Translations under genes and position numbers: made by a program
Notes under the pieces: generated by a model
Seen by the model: only the letters and a program-made list of their open reading frames with translations
Told to the model about the DNA's origin: nothing
Databases searched by the model: none
In this document: positions 1-8,751 of the stretch, piece by piece
How the letters are laid out: each line of letters starts with the position of its first letter
Numbering within the stretch: position 1 is the first letter of the stretch
Origin: Cellulosilyticum ruminicola JCM 14822
Lineage (GTDB): Bacteria > Bacillota > Clostridia > Lachnospirales > Cellulosilyticaceae
DNA: 64,000 nucleotides
NCBI RefSeq assembly: GCF_001311925.1
Contig: NZ_BBCG01000017.1
Span: forward strand, 1-64,000
Direction: 5' to 3'

Positions 1-49
1 TCCTATTTTAAAATCTGAATTTGAAAATAAATAATACTACATAAAAATA

Positions 50-88
50 AAAGGCACAATAAACTAAGCTGTTTATTGTGCCTTTTAT
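50..88 (-). terminator. Rho-independent terminator
   Basis: A 14-16 bp stem (AAGGCACAATAAAC pairing with GTTTATTGTGCCTT) encloses a 6-base loop and is flanked by T-rich and A-rich runs. It lies just downstream of the minus-strand gene ending at 127. Because the hairpin is symmetric it could stop transcription from both sides. Confidence 0.8.
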
Positions 89-126
89 TTAAATACATGA
101 GTACTGAATTCAGTATAAATCTAACT

Positions 127-513
127 TTACTTGATACTTCCCTTTTCTACAGCTGTGACGAGTTTAAAGGCAATGAGTTTATAGAGAAGTTTTTTTATCT
201 GTTCTTTTTCTTTATTATCATCACGATATAATTCCTGTATTTCTTTGTGTTTTTCAAAACTTTTTTCTATCATATCATTATAAATAATTGCATCTACTAT
301 AAATTGTAATATCTTTTTTTGTTCTGGCATAAATGGTATGACTGCACGAATGAGCTCTGCTTCTTTACATAAATTAGACTCACATTCACTACGATATCCA
401 TTTAATTTGGTCCGTAATTGTCCTATATATTTTTTGTCCATATAGGCCCATATCATGGCTGAAATTTCATTGAGGTCCTGCTCTAAATTAATGGTTAACT
501 CATTTTTTTCCAT
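127..513 (-). CDS. small helical hypothetical protein
   Basis: This is a 128-residue, charged, predicted mostly helical protein with no signal peptide and no family I recognise. An AAGGGGA ribosome binding site lies about 8 bases before the ATG. A central stretch (roughly residues 58-75, pattern hydrophobic-P-x-x-Q-K-x-hydrophobic) resembles stretches in the two divergently transcribed small proteins that follow (646-1131 and 1158-1436), so the three may belong to one loose helical family. It is followed by a strong terminator. Function is unknown. Confidence 0.65.
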   Translation of the reverse strand: MEKNELTINLEQDLNEISAMIWAYMDKKYIGQLRTKLNGYRSECESNLCKEAELIRAVIPFMPEQKKILQFIVDAIIYNDMIEKSFEKHKEIQELYRDDNKEKEQIKKLLYKLIAFKLVTAVEKGSIK

Positions 514-645
514 AAGCTATTCCCCTTATTACTTGAGTTCACTATTATTTTATTCTTTAGTTTTTATAAAAATGTCATAAATAGTTCTATTGTATTTATG
601 TCCACTCATACATTATAAAAGAAAGGCATTCAAGGAGGTTCTCCT

Positions 646-1131
646 ATGGTTTCTCTTGACCGAGCAATTAATAACGACTTCCTAACAATTTCCAAATCTC
701 TTATTCCATATTTACCACTTGAAAATCAAAAATCACTTGCAATCTTTGTAAAAACTTTCGAACTGATGCAGACTATTAACCTATTTTCAAAAGATGCTGC
801 TGTACATTCTATGTCTCGTTCTCATGAGGCTGGTTGGGAAAAAGAATTTTTAAAAGATGTACGTCAAAATCTTTCTGGAGACCGTGGTTATTTTATAGAT
901 GCTCTCTTGAAGCTTACTGAGGTCAGAGACCTTATTGATAATCATGCGGAAAACAATTACACAGAGCCTACTCCTTCGGTAGTAGAACCTTACCCAAATG
1001 ATCCAACTCAAAGTACGCCAACTAATAATGGTCCAACTATTACACCTAATGATGTCATTGATAAGCTCTCTTCAATGCTTGAACCAAACCAAGTACAGTT
1101 ACTTAAAGTGCTTTCTTCTTTTATAAAATAA
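646..1131 (+). CDS. small helical hypothetical protein with Pro/Thr-rich linker
   Basis: This 161-residue protein has a textbook AAGGAGG ribosome binding site. The N-terminal ~105 residues look helical. A low-complexity Pro/Thr/Asn linker follows (about residues 108-135), and then a short C-terminal helix with a P-N-Q-V-Q-L-L pattern. No signal peptide or membrane helix is visible. It sits 26 bases upstream of 1158-1436 with which it is probably cotranscribed. The motif LPxxxQKxLxxF is shared loosely with both neighbours. I do not recognise the family. Confidence 0.7.
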   Translation: MVSLDRAINNDFLTISKSLIPYLPLENQKSLAIFVKTFELMQTINLFSKDAAVHSMSRSHEAGWEKEFLKDVRQNLSGDRGYFIDALLKLTEVRDLIDNHAENNYTEPTPSVVEPYPNDPTQSTPTNNGPTITPNDVIDKLSSMLEPNQVQLLKVLSSFIK

Positions 1132-1157
1132 TCTCTTAATTTAAAAGGAGGGTTCTT

Positions 1158-1436
1158 ATGGACTTAGTTAATCATCCTGCTTTTGCAAATACAGACAAAA
1201 GCTTCTTAATCTATCTTCAAAAAACACTAAGTACACTTACTTACAAGAGTGACATTGAGGTCATTGCTACACTTATGGCCATTTCTAATGAAGCTAGCAA
1301 AAAAAATGTGCATTTCACACCAGATATGCAAGTAGCTTTACTAGAATATCTCAAGAGCCGTTTACCTGTTAACAAACGTCATCAATTTGAAGCAATGATA
1401 AAAACTTTTACAACTTCTATGAACAAATCCAAATAA
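1158..1436 (+). CDS. small helical hypothetical protein
   Basis: This 92-residue predicted all-helical protein has an AAAGGAGG ribosome binding site. It is the second gene of a two-gene unit with 646-1131 and ends at a strong convergent terminator. Its C-terminal LPVNKRHQFEAMIKTF stretch resembles a stretch in its operon partner and in the divergent gene 127-513. No catalytic motif is visible and its function is unknown. Confidence 0.7.
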   Translation: MDLVNHPAFANTDKSFLIYLQKTLSTLTYKSDIEVIATLMAISNEASKKNVHFTPDMQVALLEYLKSRLPVNKRHQFEAMIKTFTTSMNKSK

Positions 1437-1450
1437 TTGTTTCATAGCAA

Positions 1451-1492
1451 AAAGAGAGTGTGGCAAAATTATAATTTTGCCACACTCTCTTT
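1451..1492. terminator. bidirectional Rho-independent terminator
   Basis: A near-perfect 18-20 bp palindrome (AAAGAGAGTGTGGCAAAAT and its complement) lies between the convergent genes ending at 1436 (+) and 1497 (-), with T or A runs on both sides. It probably serves both genes. Confidence 0.9.
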
Positions 1493-1496
1493 CATT

Positions 1497-1877
1497 TTAT
1501 ATAGATAATGTTGGCCCTATTGAGAAACCAATTGCAACGCTTCCTACAAATATTGCTGTCATAATAATAAATACGAATAGGATATAAGCAATAGTCCCTA
1601 CTATAGATCTTTTACGCACTTCTCCCTCTTCTTCAGGCACCTCTATATTTTTTGATATTATCTTTTTATCTTCTTTTATATCTCCCCTAATTTCTTCTAG
1701 CATTTTAATTCCTTTGGCTGTTTTTACTTTTTTTACTTGCTCTTCCGATTTTTCTTTTTTAAATAATTTTCTAGGTGCCTTCTTTTCTCTTGGCTGCCCA
1801 TTAAGTTCTCTTTTACAATCATTACAATAACGTTGGATCTCACCTACGATTTCATTGCCACAACGTTTACATTTCAT
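1497..1877 (-). CDS. zinc-ribbon single-pass membrane protein
   Basis: This is a 126-residue protein. Residues 3-21 form a zinc ribbon (CxxC, then CxxC). A lysine/glutamate-rich linker spans about residues 27-88, and one C-terminal transmembrane helix spans about 95-120. The zinc ribbon is expected in the cytoplasm. This architecture is common among uncharacterised Firmicute membrane proteins. It lies 27 bases downstream of the stalk-domain gene 1905-2714 on the same strand. No specific function can be assigned. Confidence 0.7.
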   Translation of the reverse strand: MKCKRCGNEIVGEIQRYCNDCKRELNGQPREKKAPRKLFKKEKSEEQVKKVKTAKGIKMLEEIRGDIKEDKKIISKNIEVPEEEGEVRKRSIVGTIAYILFVFIIMTAIFVGSVAIGFSIGPTLSI

Positions 1878-1904
1878 TTATTTTACCTCATTTAATTTCT
1901 TATA

Positions 1905-2714
1905 TTAGTATAACCTAGTTGCATTTTTCTCTAATGCATTTGTAAATCTCACTTGGATTTGTGATAAATCATCTTCTGCTTCCATAACGCGTATAAAGTA
2001 GTTGGTCATTTCTCTTACATTGAGATTAAATGCATTTTTTAAAATTTGATTATATGCATTTAGTAGGTTTCTATAACTTTCTACAACTGCTTTTCCTTCG
2101 CTTGTCTGTATATAAGTTGTAATCTCATTTATAATATTTACTTCACCTGCTATTTTATCTCTAGCAGCTTGAATTGTTGTTATATTATATTCTCTGATGC
2201 CAGTTTCAATAGATGCTCTATAATAGTTTATATCTATCTCATCTTCTAATTTTGCTATATAGTTTACATCATTATTAAGTTTTTGACTCTTCTCTGTAGG
2301 AACTGGTAGTTGAAATGTTGCTACTTCATTAATAACTGTTCCTATATCTGTCTGTACCCTTGTAAATCCAAACATTTTTTCTAACACATTTAAATCCACA
2401 TAGGTTTGTCCATCTTTTTGGATAGGAGCAGTACCTGCCATAAAATATCCCTTTGCATTTTTCAAATATTGATTTTGTCTATTAAGGGTTACAATATTTC
2501 CATCTTTTTGAAGTACGATATGCTCACTGGTTACGCTACTTATTTTTACACTTAACTGGTCACATATTTTTCTTAAAGGATATAAGTCACTGGCTTGATG
2601 CTCTATTTGAAGCGTATTACCACCAACTGTTAAATTTCTTACCCCACCATATGTTGTAGCTCCTATAGTTAAAATTCCTATTACTGCACTTGTTAAGATT
2701 AGTTTTCTGTTCAC
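1905..2714 (-). CDS. secreted protein with stalk (copper-amine-oxidase N-terminal-like) domain
   Basis: This 269-residue protein has an N-terminal signal peptide (residues 1-23, NRK then a hydrophobic core). Residues ~27-125 look like the copper-amine-oxidase N-terminal 'stalk' domain, with repeated short strands and the pattern YPLRKICDQL and Y-V-D-L-N-V-L. A helical C-terminal half (about 145-265) has no recognised motif. Stalk domains are widespread in secreted proteins of Clostridia and do not by themselves imply oxidase activity. Two other proteins in this window carry the same kind of domain (6516-8180 and 15657-16928). Confidence 0.7.
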   Translation of the reverse strand: MNRKLILTSAVIGILTIGATTYGGVRNLTVGGNTLQIEHQASDLYPLRKICDQLSVKISSVTSEHIVLQKDGNIVTLNRQNQYLKNAKGYFMAGTAPIQKDGQTYVDLNVLEKMFGFTRVQTDIGTVINEVATFQLPVPTEKSQKLNNDVNYIAKLEDEIDINYYRASIETGIREYNITTIQAARDKIAGEVNIINEITTYIQTSEGKAVVESYRNLLNAYNQILKNAFNLNVREMTNYFIRVMEAEDDLSQIQVRFTNALEKNATRLY

Positions 2715-2833
2715 TTGATGTCTCCTTCTAGTTTAATATATCTATCTCCAACATCCATACTACTATACCCTACAAAGTCAATCAATGTTTTCTATTAATG
2801 TAATATTCTTCTGATTTTTTGTGCACCTCCTAC

Positions 2834-3160
2834 TTATAGTAATTTTATTTCTACATCAGTATTTTTTACAATACCATAACCTTCTAAAATCAACTCCACT
2901 TTTCCTATATCTATTTTTGAGCTATCCATAGTTATTGCAAATATTTTACCACTTTCAAGTTTTGGATATCCTGATACTTTTAGAATAAGATGTATTTCTT
3001 CATTTTCATCCTTCCCCCAATAGTATTCATATACTTCCCCAGGCTTATAGCATCCCATCTTTAAATAAATAACATTTTCAGAAAAACCATGAATTGTCAG
3101 TTTTGAAATTGTAAGATAGCTTTCCTCTTTTCTTAAATAGCTTAAAATCACGTAGTACAT
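2834..3160 (-). CDS. small hypothetical protein overlapping the DUF4349 gene
   Basis: An open frame of 108 codons overlaps the 3' end of the DUF4349 gene by 83 bases, and no ribosome binding site is visible before its first ATG. An internal ATG at 3058, just after the stop of the upstream gene, would give a 74-residue beta-rich protein and avoid the overlap. The frame could also be a C-terminal extension lost by frameshift, or translationally coupled. No family was recognised, and whether this is a real gene is uncertain. Confidence 0.4.
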   Translation of the reverse strand: MYYVILSYLRKEESYLTISKLTIHGFSENVIYLKMGCYKPGEVYEYYWGKDENEEIHLILKVSGYPKLESGKIFAITMDSSKIDIGKVELILEGYGIVKNTDVEIKLL

Positions 3161-4019
3161 TTAAAATTATCATAACTACTAAAGATATAATACAGTAAAT
3201 CACTAATCCCAGTGGTACTAAACTCACTAACATACGTCTGATTTCATCCCTAAAGGTTCTTACTTTCTTCTGCTTGTGGATTTCGCTGACTTCCTCTATT
3301 TCTACTGCAATAGTTGCCAAGTCTACTAGGCTGTCATATTTTTGAAGTGTTCCTTTAAGACTTTCAATTTCATAAGTCACATCGCCTAATTCCTTTTCTA
3401 TTTCAAAAAGATCTTTCAGCTGATCTAACTTCTCTAGTAACTCTAATAAATGATTCTTACGAATATTTAATGCCTTCAGCCTCGTTTCTGTATCTATATA
3501 TTCACTGGTGATATCTTCGCTACTTGAGCTTAAACTTGAAACATTGCCAAAGTCACCCACTTTATTCATAAAGGTATCAAAATGCTTTTGAGGAATTCTT
3601 ACACTAAAATGTGCCAATCTGCCTTCATTATATTTAGCATAAAAGTCTATGCCATCTATACTAGAGCTTTCAATATAGCCTCCTAATGATTGAATATACA
3701 CTGTAATTTGATTCACACTTTCATTAAAATGCTCTGTTTGAATATGTATATCTCCATTTTTAATAATCTTGCGGTTATAATTTATGTTTGTATTGACTTG
3801 GGGTAAACTCGATTGATTACCACTTGAAGGCTCTTCACTAACTGTATCACTTGCTATGTCTTCATGAGCTACTTCACTAACACTGCTATCAGCTGTTACT
3901 GCTATTTCCTCATTTACTATATCTTCAGCAAACTTTGAACTACTGCCACACCCCACCATTAAACTTAAAACTAAAACACTTATACCTATACATCCTATCT
4001 TCTCCCACCTTTTCCTCAT
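3078..4019 (-). CDS. DUF4349-type lipoprotein
   Basis: This 313-residue protein has a lipoprotein signal peptide with a lipobox (LMVGC, Cys24). A low-complexity Ser/Glu linker follows. Residues ~82-245 then match the DUF4349 fold (R-K-I-I-K-N-G-D-I, Y-I-E-S-S, coiled-coil helices rich in Leu/Glu, and V-D-L-A-T-I-A-V-E-I). A transmembrane helix spans about 262-288. This is the usual DUF4349 architecture: surface-anchored, coiled-coil, function unknown. It follows the peroxiredoxin gene on the same strand but is separated from it by a terminator. Confidence 0.8.
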   Translation of the reverse strand: MRKRWEKIGCIGISVLVLSLMVGCGSSSKFAEDIVNEEIAVTADSSVSEVAHEDIASDTVSEEPSSGNQSSLPQVNTNINYNRKIIKNGDIHIQTEHFNESVNQITVYIQSLGGYIESSSIDGIDFYAKYNEGRLAHFSVRIPQKHFDTFMNKVGDFGNVSSLSSSSEDITSEYIDTETRLKALNIRKNHLLELLEKLDQLKDLFEIEKELGDVTYEIESLKGTLQKYDSLVDLATIAVEIEEVSEIHKQKKVRTFRDEIRRMLVSLVPLGLVIYCIISLVVMIILNVLRDFKLFKKRGKLSYNFKTDNSWFF

Positions 4020-4098
4020 ATTATCGTCATCCTGTTTTTATTATATATGACGGAAATAAATTCAAATAGTTCAACTTTTAAATTTATTTTTCATCAAA

Positions 4099-4143
4099 AA
4101 AGATGTAGCAAATGCTCACCACTTATGAGATTTACTACACCTT
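4099..4143 (-). terminator. Rho-independent terminator of the peroxiredoxin gene
   Basis: Read on the minus strand, GGTGTAGTAAATCTC pairs imperfectly with GAGCATTTGCTACATC and is followed by a run of T. It lies directly downstream of the gene ending at 4149. Confidence 0.7.
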
Positions 4144-4148
4144 TTATT

Positions 4149-4976
4149 TTATTCTTCTAAGTTCTTATAACAGAACCACCAATCATAGTTACAATAACTT
4201 TCTTGATTTTCCTTAGCCTCTTCTTCTGTTTTAGCTGGTGGCACAATAACTTGTTCACCGATTAGCTCATTATTTGGCCAGTTGGCTGGCATAACAACAT
4301 TATTATTAGTAGCTACTTGAAGTGCTGCTAAGGCTCTTATGATTTCTTGAATATTACGTCCAACTTCTCCTGGATAATATAAAATCATACGTATTGTACC
4401 TTCTGGATCTACAATAAATACTGTGCGTATTATTTGGCTATTGTTGGTACTATGTACCATACCAAGTTTTTTGGCCGTTTTACCCATCGCATCTGCAATA
4501 ATTGGAAATGGAATCTCGTCACATAGATTTTCCTTCATCCACTGGATCCACTTCATATGCGCTTGCACCTGATCTACAGAGATTCCTAGAAGCTCTGCAC
4601 CTAATTGTTTAAAGTTATCATAGTTATTTGCAAAGGATACAAACTCTGTCGTACAAACTGGTGTAAAATCTCCTGGATGACTAAATAATACAAGCCACTT
4701 ACCTAAATAATCATCAGGCAGTTTCTTCTTCCCCTTTGTAGTATGCACTGCCATATCCGGCATTTTATCACCAATCATAATAGGTTTTTCATCCCACTTA
4801 TCTTTCATTTTATGCATATACATTATCTTATCATCTTGATCCATTTTATCATCTTTATCCCATTTTTCCTGCTTCTTATCTTGCTTTTTATTCATCATTT
4901 CATAATTAAAATTCCAGTCTTGCATGCTTTTAATACTATGCATCATATTTGTGTTTTTAACATCGTTAGTCTGCAT
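4149..4976 (-). CDS. peroxiredoxin (1-Cys/Prx6-like) with charged N-terminal extension
   Basis: This 275-residue thiol peroxidase should reduce hydrogen peroxide and organic hydroperoxides. The peroxiredoxin core begins near residue 65 and holds the peroxidatic motif PGDFTPVCTTEF. The later DPEGTIRMILYYP segment and the long C-terminal region fit the Prx6/1-Cys subgroup (usually about 210-220 residues). Two things are odd. About 60 N-terminal residues are almost entirely Lys/Asp/Met/Gln, a low-complexity tail not usual for the family. The C-terminus ends in a CxxxxxxC pair. The gene is flanked by its own terminator. Oxidative defence in an anaerobe is the likely role. Confidence 0.85.
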   Translation of the reverse strand: MQTNDVKNTNMMHSIKSMQDWNFNYEMMNKKQDKKQEKWDKDDKMDQDDKIMYMHKMKDKWDEKPIMIGDKMPDMAVHTTKGKKKLPDDYLGKWLVLFSHPGDFTPVCTTEFVSFANNYDNFKQLGAELLGISVDQVQAHMKWIQWMKENLCDEIPFPIIADAMGKTAKKLGMVHSTNNSQIIRTVFIVDPEGTIRMILYYPGEVGRNIQEIIRALAALQVATNNNVVMPANWPNNELIGEQVIVPPAKTEEEAKENQESYCNYDWWFCYKNLEE

Positions 4977-5075
4977 TTTCTATCACATCCTTATACGACT
5001 CATCATTAGGATATATATGATAAACGTAGCTTTTCCTATACATAAACCCAAATGTTATAACCTAATTTTTATTAA

Positions 5076-5834
5076 CTACGCTTTTCTTTTTAATCCCTTT
5101 TGATATTTACTAATCATATAAATTGCAATGCTACGTGGAATTTTTATAAAAGCTCTATTACGTATGCCTGGAATAATCACTCTTTTTCCCTTCATAAGTC
5201 CCTTATAAGCTGCCTTGGCCATAAATTCTGGCGGCATAGCTATGCCTGCATCTTCTTTACCAGCAGCCTTAGCGAAATTAGTTTTAGTCGCCCCTGGGCA
5301 AAGAGCTGAAACAGTGATGCCATATTCTTTAAGTTCTATATTTAATGCTTCTGATAAAGATAACACATAAGCCTTTGTGGCATAATAAACCGCAGTATAA
5401 GGTCCTGGATGATAAGAACCTGTAGATGCCACATTTAAGATTTTACCTTTTTGCTTTTGTATCATTTCTTGTGCAAAGTACTTTGTAAGTAATGTTAAAC
5501 TTGTCATATTAAGTTGTATGATTTGCAAGTCTCTCTCTCTTGGCTCATTGGTAAATTCCCCTACATACCCTGCTCCTGCATTATTTATTAAAATCTCTAC
5601 CTCTTCCCCTAACGCCTTCACTTTGTCATATAATAACTTTACGCCTTCTTCATTTGATAAGTCCACCTCACATACATGAACCTTTACATTATATTTTTCT
5701 TCTAATTCTTGTTTTAAAATATCCATTTTTTCTTTACTTCTAGCTGCTATAATCAAATCATAATTATGACAGGCAAAAACTTTAGCAAGCTCTAAACCAA
5801 TACCACTAGATGCACCTGTTATTAATACACTCAT
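5076..5834 (-). CDS. short-chain dehydrogenase/reductase
   Basis: This is an SDR-family NAD(P)-dependent oxidoreductase of about 252 residues. It has the Rossmann glycine motif (TGASSGIG), the NNAG motif, the catalytic Ser (S-T-G-S) and the YYATK motif with Tyr and Lys four residues apart. I chose the ATG at 5834 because AGGAGG lies 6 bases upstream. The open frame extends 10 codons further (to 5864) but lacks a ribosome binding site there. Its substrate cannot be deduced. It is divergent from 5930-6361. Confidence 0.85.
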   Translation of the reverse strand: MSVLITGASSGIGLELAKVFACHNYDLIIAARSKEKMDILKQELEEKYNVKVHVCEVDLSNEEGVKLLYDKVKALGEEVEILINNAGAGYVGEFTNEPRERDLQIIQLNMTSLTLLTKYFAQEMIQKQKGKILNVASTGSYHPGPYTAVYYATKAYVLSLSEALNIELKEYGITVSALCPGATKTNFAKAAGKEDAGIAMPPEFMAKAAYKGLMKGKRVIIPGIRNRAFIKIPRSIAIYMISKYQKGLKRKA

Positions 5835-5929
5835 CATCTTCCTCCTACTTTTTGAAAAGCTCAAATTATAAACTATTATAAGCTTTTTGATTTGTTATGC
5901 CTAGGAAATATTTGAAAGGAGTCTTCAGT

Positions 5930-6361
5930 ATGAACTGGCTTAATAACCTCAATAATAAGTTTCGCATTTTTATGCAGGGACGCTATGGTAGTGACCAATT
6001 AAATCTTGCACTGCTTATCGTTTCAATTATATTATCTTTCTTCGTACCATTTATACGTATACCATTTGTAGGATTAATTTCTTATATCCCACTTATCTTT
6101 TGTATTTACCGTATGCTTTCTAAAAATATTTCTAAGCGTTACGAAGAAAATCGTAAATTTATGAATTTCTGGCATCCTATTTGGCAAAAGCTATTAGTTT
6201 TAAAAAACAAGAGTGCCAAACAAATCACAAGACTTAAAGACAAAGACCATAGATATTTCACTTGTCCAAATTGCAAAAAGACTCTTCGCGTACCTAAAGG
6301 ACGTGGCAAAATCCGTATTACTTGTCCAAAATGTCACCAAGAATTTTCTAAACGTACTTAA
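5930..6361 (+). CDS. membrane protein with C-terminal zinc ribbon
   Basis: The start was placed at the ATG at 5930, preceded by GAAAGGAG; an in-frame ATG at 5897 lacks a ribosome binding site. The ~143-residue product has two transmembrane helices (about residues 27-68) followed by a basic linker and a zinc ribbon (CPNC ... CPKC). The CPNC-x-K-T-L-R-V-P-K-G-x-G-K-I-x-I-T-CPKC pattern is recurrent in small Firmicute membrane proteins of unknown function. Zinc binding is inferred from the four cysteines. Confidence 0.75.
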   Translation: MNWLNNLNNKFRIFMQGRYGSDQLNLALLIVSIILSFFVPFIRIPFVGLISYIPLIFCIYRMLSKNISKRYEENRKFMNFWHPIWQKLLVLKNKSAKQITRLKDKDHRYFTCPNCKKTLRVPKGRGKIRITCPKCHQEFSKRT

Positions 6362-6440
6362 GTTATAACATGATACGCATTTATACTTCATAATCTTTAA
6401 GTTTGATATATAATTGAATTAAAACTAAATCAAAAGATCT

Positions 6441-6500
6441 GCTGGTCTTTTTGATTACTGACAATATACTGGTAGTAATCAAATGACCAGCTTTTTTATT
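6441..6500 (+). terminator. terminator or leader attenuator upstream of the hydrolase gene
   Basis: A two-part stem (GCTGGTC with GACCAGC, then GATTACT with AGTAATC) is followed by TTTTTT. It ends only ~15 bases before the ribosome binding site of the gene at 6516. A TATAAT-like box lies at about 6401-6410. The element may therefore end the 5930-6361 transcript, or lie in the leader of 6516-8180 and attenuate it. Confidence 0.65.
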
Positions 6501-6515
6501 TAAGGAGGTTCTATC

Positions 6516-8180
6516 ATGCGTTTCAAAAAGTTATTATGCAGCTTACTTGCTGCCACTCTTATGACACCTGCTTTATTTGCCTCACCTATTTCCGTTAATT
6601 TACAAGGTCATCCAATCAGCCTTAATGAGTCACCTGTTTTAATTAATCAAACTGTTTATTTACCCCTTCGTAGTTTCACAGATGCCCTAGGCTATAGTAC
6701 CAATTACGACAAAGCCCATCAGCAAATAACGATTAGCCGCAATTCAACATTGCTTGTAGCCCTTCCTATTGTAAATGATCCCAATTTAACTGGAGTACTT
6801 CTTCAAGATAATCATACCTATTTTCCTCTGCGCCTCGTTTCTGGCTTCTTAGGTTATGCTGTGCGCTGGGATGGTTCAAGCCAAACTATTTTCCTTACTA
6901 AGTCTAGTCAGCTTTTTAAAGGAAACGTAAAACAACTAGCTTTAGAAGTGGCTGCATATCTCCAAAACAAAGACTATGCCCCTATTACAACTTTATTTGA
7001 TGAAACCCTTAAATCTAGTCTCACTGCTCAAGATATCGCACAATCCTTTACACAGCTTGAAGACGTTTTAGGGCCTATTCAGTCATATAGCTTCTTAAAA
7101 GAAGGCAGCTTTGATGAATATACAGAAGCAGATATTGTGCTCCAATATGCTCAAACCTCTATTGGCCTTGCCATTGTTATGAATGATAAAGGAGAAATCA
7201 GTGGCTTTCATACCAATCAATATTCCCCTGAAATAAGCTTACCTACTGGCGTGGTGGAAAAAGAACTTACTTTTTATAGTGATAAAGCTTATCCTCTATC
7301 AGGGACCTTAACTTTACCTAGTGCAACAGGTAATTATCCAGTAGTCGTTTTAGTTCACGGCTCTGGCCCTCTCGATAGAGATGAAACGGTTTATAATATT
7401 AAGTTATTTAGAGATCTTGCTTATGGCTTAGCCAAACAGGGCATTGCCACTTTCCGCTATGATAAACGTACATACGCTTATGCAGAAGATCTTGCTGGCA
7501 GTACAACCCTTACTTTAGATGAAGAAGTCATCAATGATGCCCTTGCAGCTATTTCCCTTATGGGAGATACAAAAGACGTTGATCAAAGTAAAGTTTATGT
7601 CTTTGGCCATAGCTTAGGCGGCTTGTTAACACCTATGCTTAATCATAAACTTACTCAAGATAACAAAACTTCTGTAGCAGGTTACATTATGTCAAGTGCT
7701 CCTGCCAGAGATTTATCTGATGTAATTCTTGACCAATACAAATATACTATTTCTCTAGATACGACCCTATCTGCTGCTGATAGAGTAGGCTATATGGAGC
7801 AAGTTGAATATTTCGTCCAAGAAGCTAAAAATGCTACCATGCATAACTCTGGAAATCCACTAGGCCTTGCTGGCTTTAATGATTTATTCTGGGCAGCACT
7901 CAATGCTTATGATCAAAAAGCTGAAGCTCTCAAAATCACTGCACCAACTTTAATTACTCAAGGTGAACGTGATTATCAAGTTACTATGAAAGACTTCAAA
8001 CTCTGGGAATCTACTTTAAAAGGCAAAGATAATTTCACACTCAAATCTTACCCTTCTCTTAATCATCTTTATGTAAGTGGTACTAAAGCAAGTATCCCAG
8101 ATGAATATTTATTTGATAGCGTTGCCGATGAAAATTATATTAAAGATATAGCTGCTTGGATTAAAGCACAAGATAAATAA
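6516..8180 (+). CDS. secreted stalk-domain alpha/beta hydrolase
   Basis: This 554-residue exported hydrolase has a signal peptide (about residues 1-23). A copper-amine-oxidase N-terminal-like stalk domain spans roughly 25-130. A helical DUF3887-like region spans ~135-240, and a C-terminal alpha/beta hydrolase fold spans ~250-552. The fold shows the oxyanion region VLVHGSGPLDRDE, the nucleophile elbow GHSLGG, a late Asp (GERDYQV) and a late His (SLNHLY). It probably acts as an esterase or peptidase at the cell surface. TAAGGAGG lies before the ATG, and a strong terminator follows. Confidence 0.85.
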   Translation: MRFKKLLCSLLAATLMTPALFASPISVNLQGHPISLNESPVLINQTVYLPLRSFTDALGYSTNYDKAHQQITISRNSTLLVALPIVNDPNLTGVLLQDNHTYFPLRLVSGFLGYAVRWDGSSQTIFLTKSSQLFKGNVKQLALEVAAYLQNKDYAPITTLFDETLKSSLTAQDIAQSFTQLEDVLGPIQSYSFLKEGSFDEYTEADIVLQYAQTSIGLAIVMNDKGEISGFHTNQYSPEISLPTGVVEKELTFYSDKAYPLSGTLTLPSATGNYPVVVLVHGSGPLDRDETVYNIKLFRDLAYGLAKQGIATFRYDKRTYAYAEDLAGSTTLTLDEEVINDALAAISLMGDTKDVDQSKVYVFGHSLGGLLTPMLNHKLTQDNKTSVAGYIMSSAPARDLSDVILDQYKYTISLDTTLSAADRVGYMEQVEYFVQEAKNATMHNSGNPLGLAGFNDLFWAALNAYDQKAEALKITAPTLITQGERDYQVTMKDFKLWESTLKGKDNFTLKSYPSLNHLYVSGTKASIPDEYLFDSVADENYIKDIAAWIKAQDK

Positions 8181-8210
8181 CATTTAATCTATCAGTTAAT
8201 TTGATATACT

Positions 8211-8267
8211 AAAAATAGGATACATATAGCAGTATTAATCTTCTGCCGTATGTATCCTATTTTTATA
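8211..8267. terminator. Rho-independent terminator
   Basis: AAAAATAGGATACATA pairs with TATGTATCCTATTTTT around a ~20-base loop containing a small inner stem (GCAG/CTGC). It directly follows the hydrolase gene ending at 8180 and abuts the 3' end of a pseudogene on the other strand. Confidence 0.8.
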
Positions 8268-8269
8268 AT

Positions 8270-8407
8270 CTACTTATCACATACTTGACTCATAATATTC
8301 GCCCAAATATTTACCTCATAATCTTTGCCCTCCTTGGTAAGCGGCTTAGGATCTGAATACCCTATCCACATTGTTCCACTATAGTCTGGCATATAACCTG
8401 TAAGCAT
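8270..8407 (-). pseudogene. penicillin-binding protein C-terminal fragment
   Basis: A 45-codon remnant reads through a G-Y-M-P-D-Y-S-G-T-M-W-I-G-Y stretch. This resembles the end of the transpeptidase domain of class A penicillin-binding proteins (the 'W.GY' region). Nothing upstream continues the gene; an IS4-type transposase fragment begins at the same point. It is probably a 3' relic left after deletion or insertion. Confidence 0.6.
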
Positions 8408-8685
8408 TATAATTTAAAAACCTCATAACTCATTTTTTTACGTTGTTGGACAAAGGCTGAGGTAGTAGGGAAACCATCACTATACTCAAAAAACTCCCCA
8501 ATTTCATGGTCTAAACTGTTACTTCCAAAAGATAAACTAAATTGCATAAGTTTTTCAAGCCCAAACTTACTCTGACATACAAAGCATGCTTTCTCAGAAT
8601 TAAAAAATTCCTGTGGATTATTACTCATTTTTCTTATAATTTCTAATATACATTTTTTTAGTTCATTTGCATGTGTATTCATCAC
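8407..8685 (-). pseudogene. IS4-family transposase N-terminal fragment
   Basis: These 92 codons resemble the N-terminus of IS4-type transposases, ending in FPTTSAFVQQRKKMSYEVF, a conserved early block. The DDE catalytic region is entirely absent, so the element is dead. It is joined directly to the PBP tail, marking a deletion junction. Confidence 0.7.
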
Positions 8686-8751
8686 AACATCTCTTCAATG
8701 AGGAGGCTTTGCCGCAAATTTTTAATACTTTGTCAAGCTTTTTCACGCAAA

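Noticed and set aside
4743-5009. Open frame on the plus strand rich in His/Phe/Ile
   Set aside because: It is the antisense shadow of the low-complexity Lys/Asp/Met tail of the peroxiredoxin gene; it has no ribosome binding site and a biased composition.
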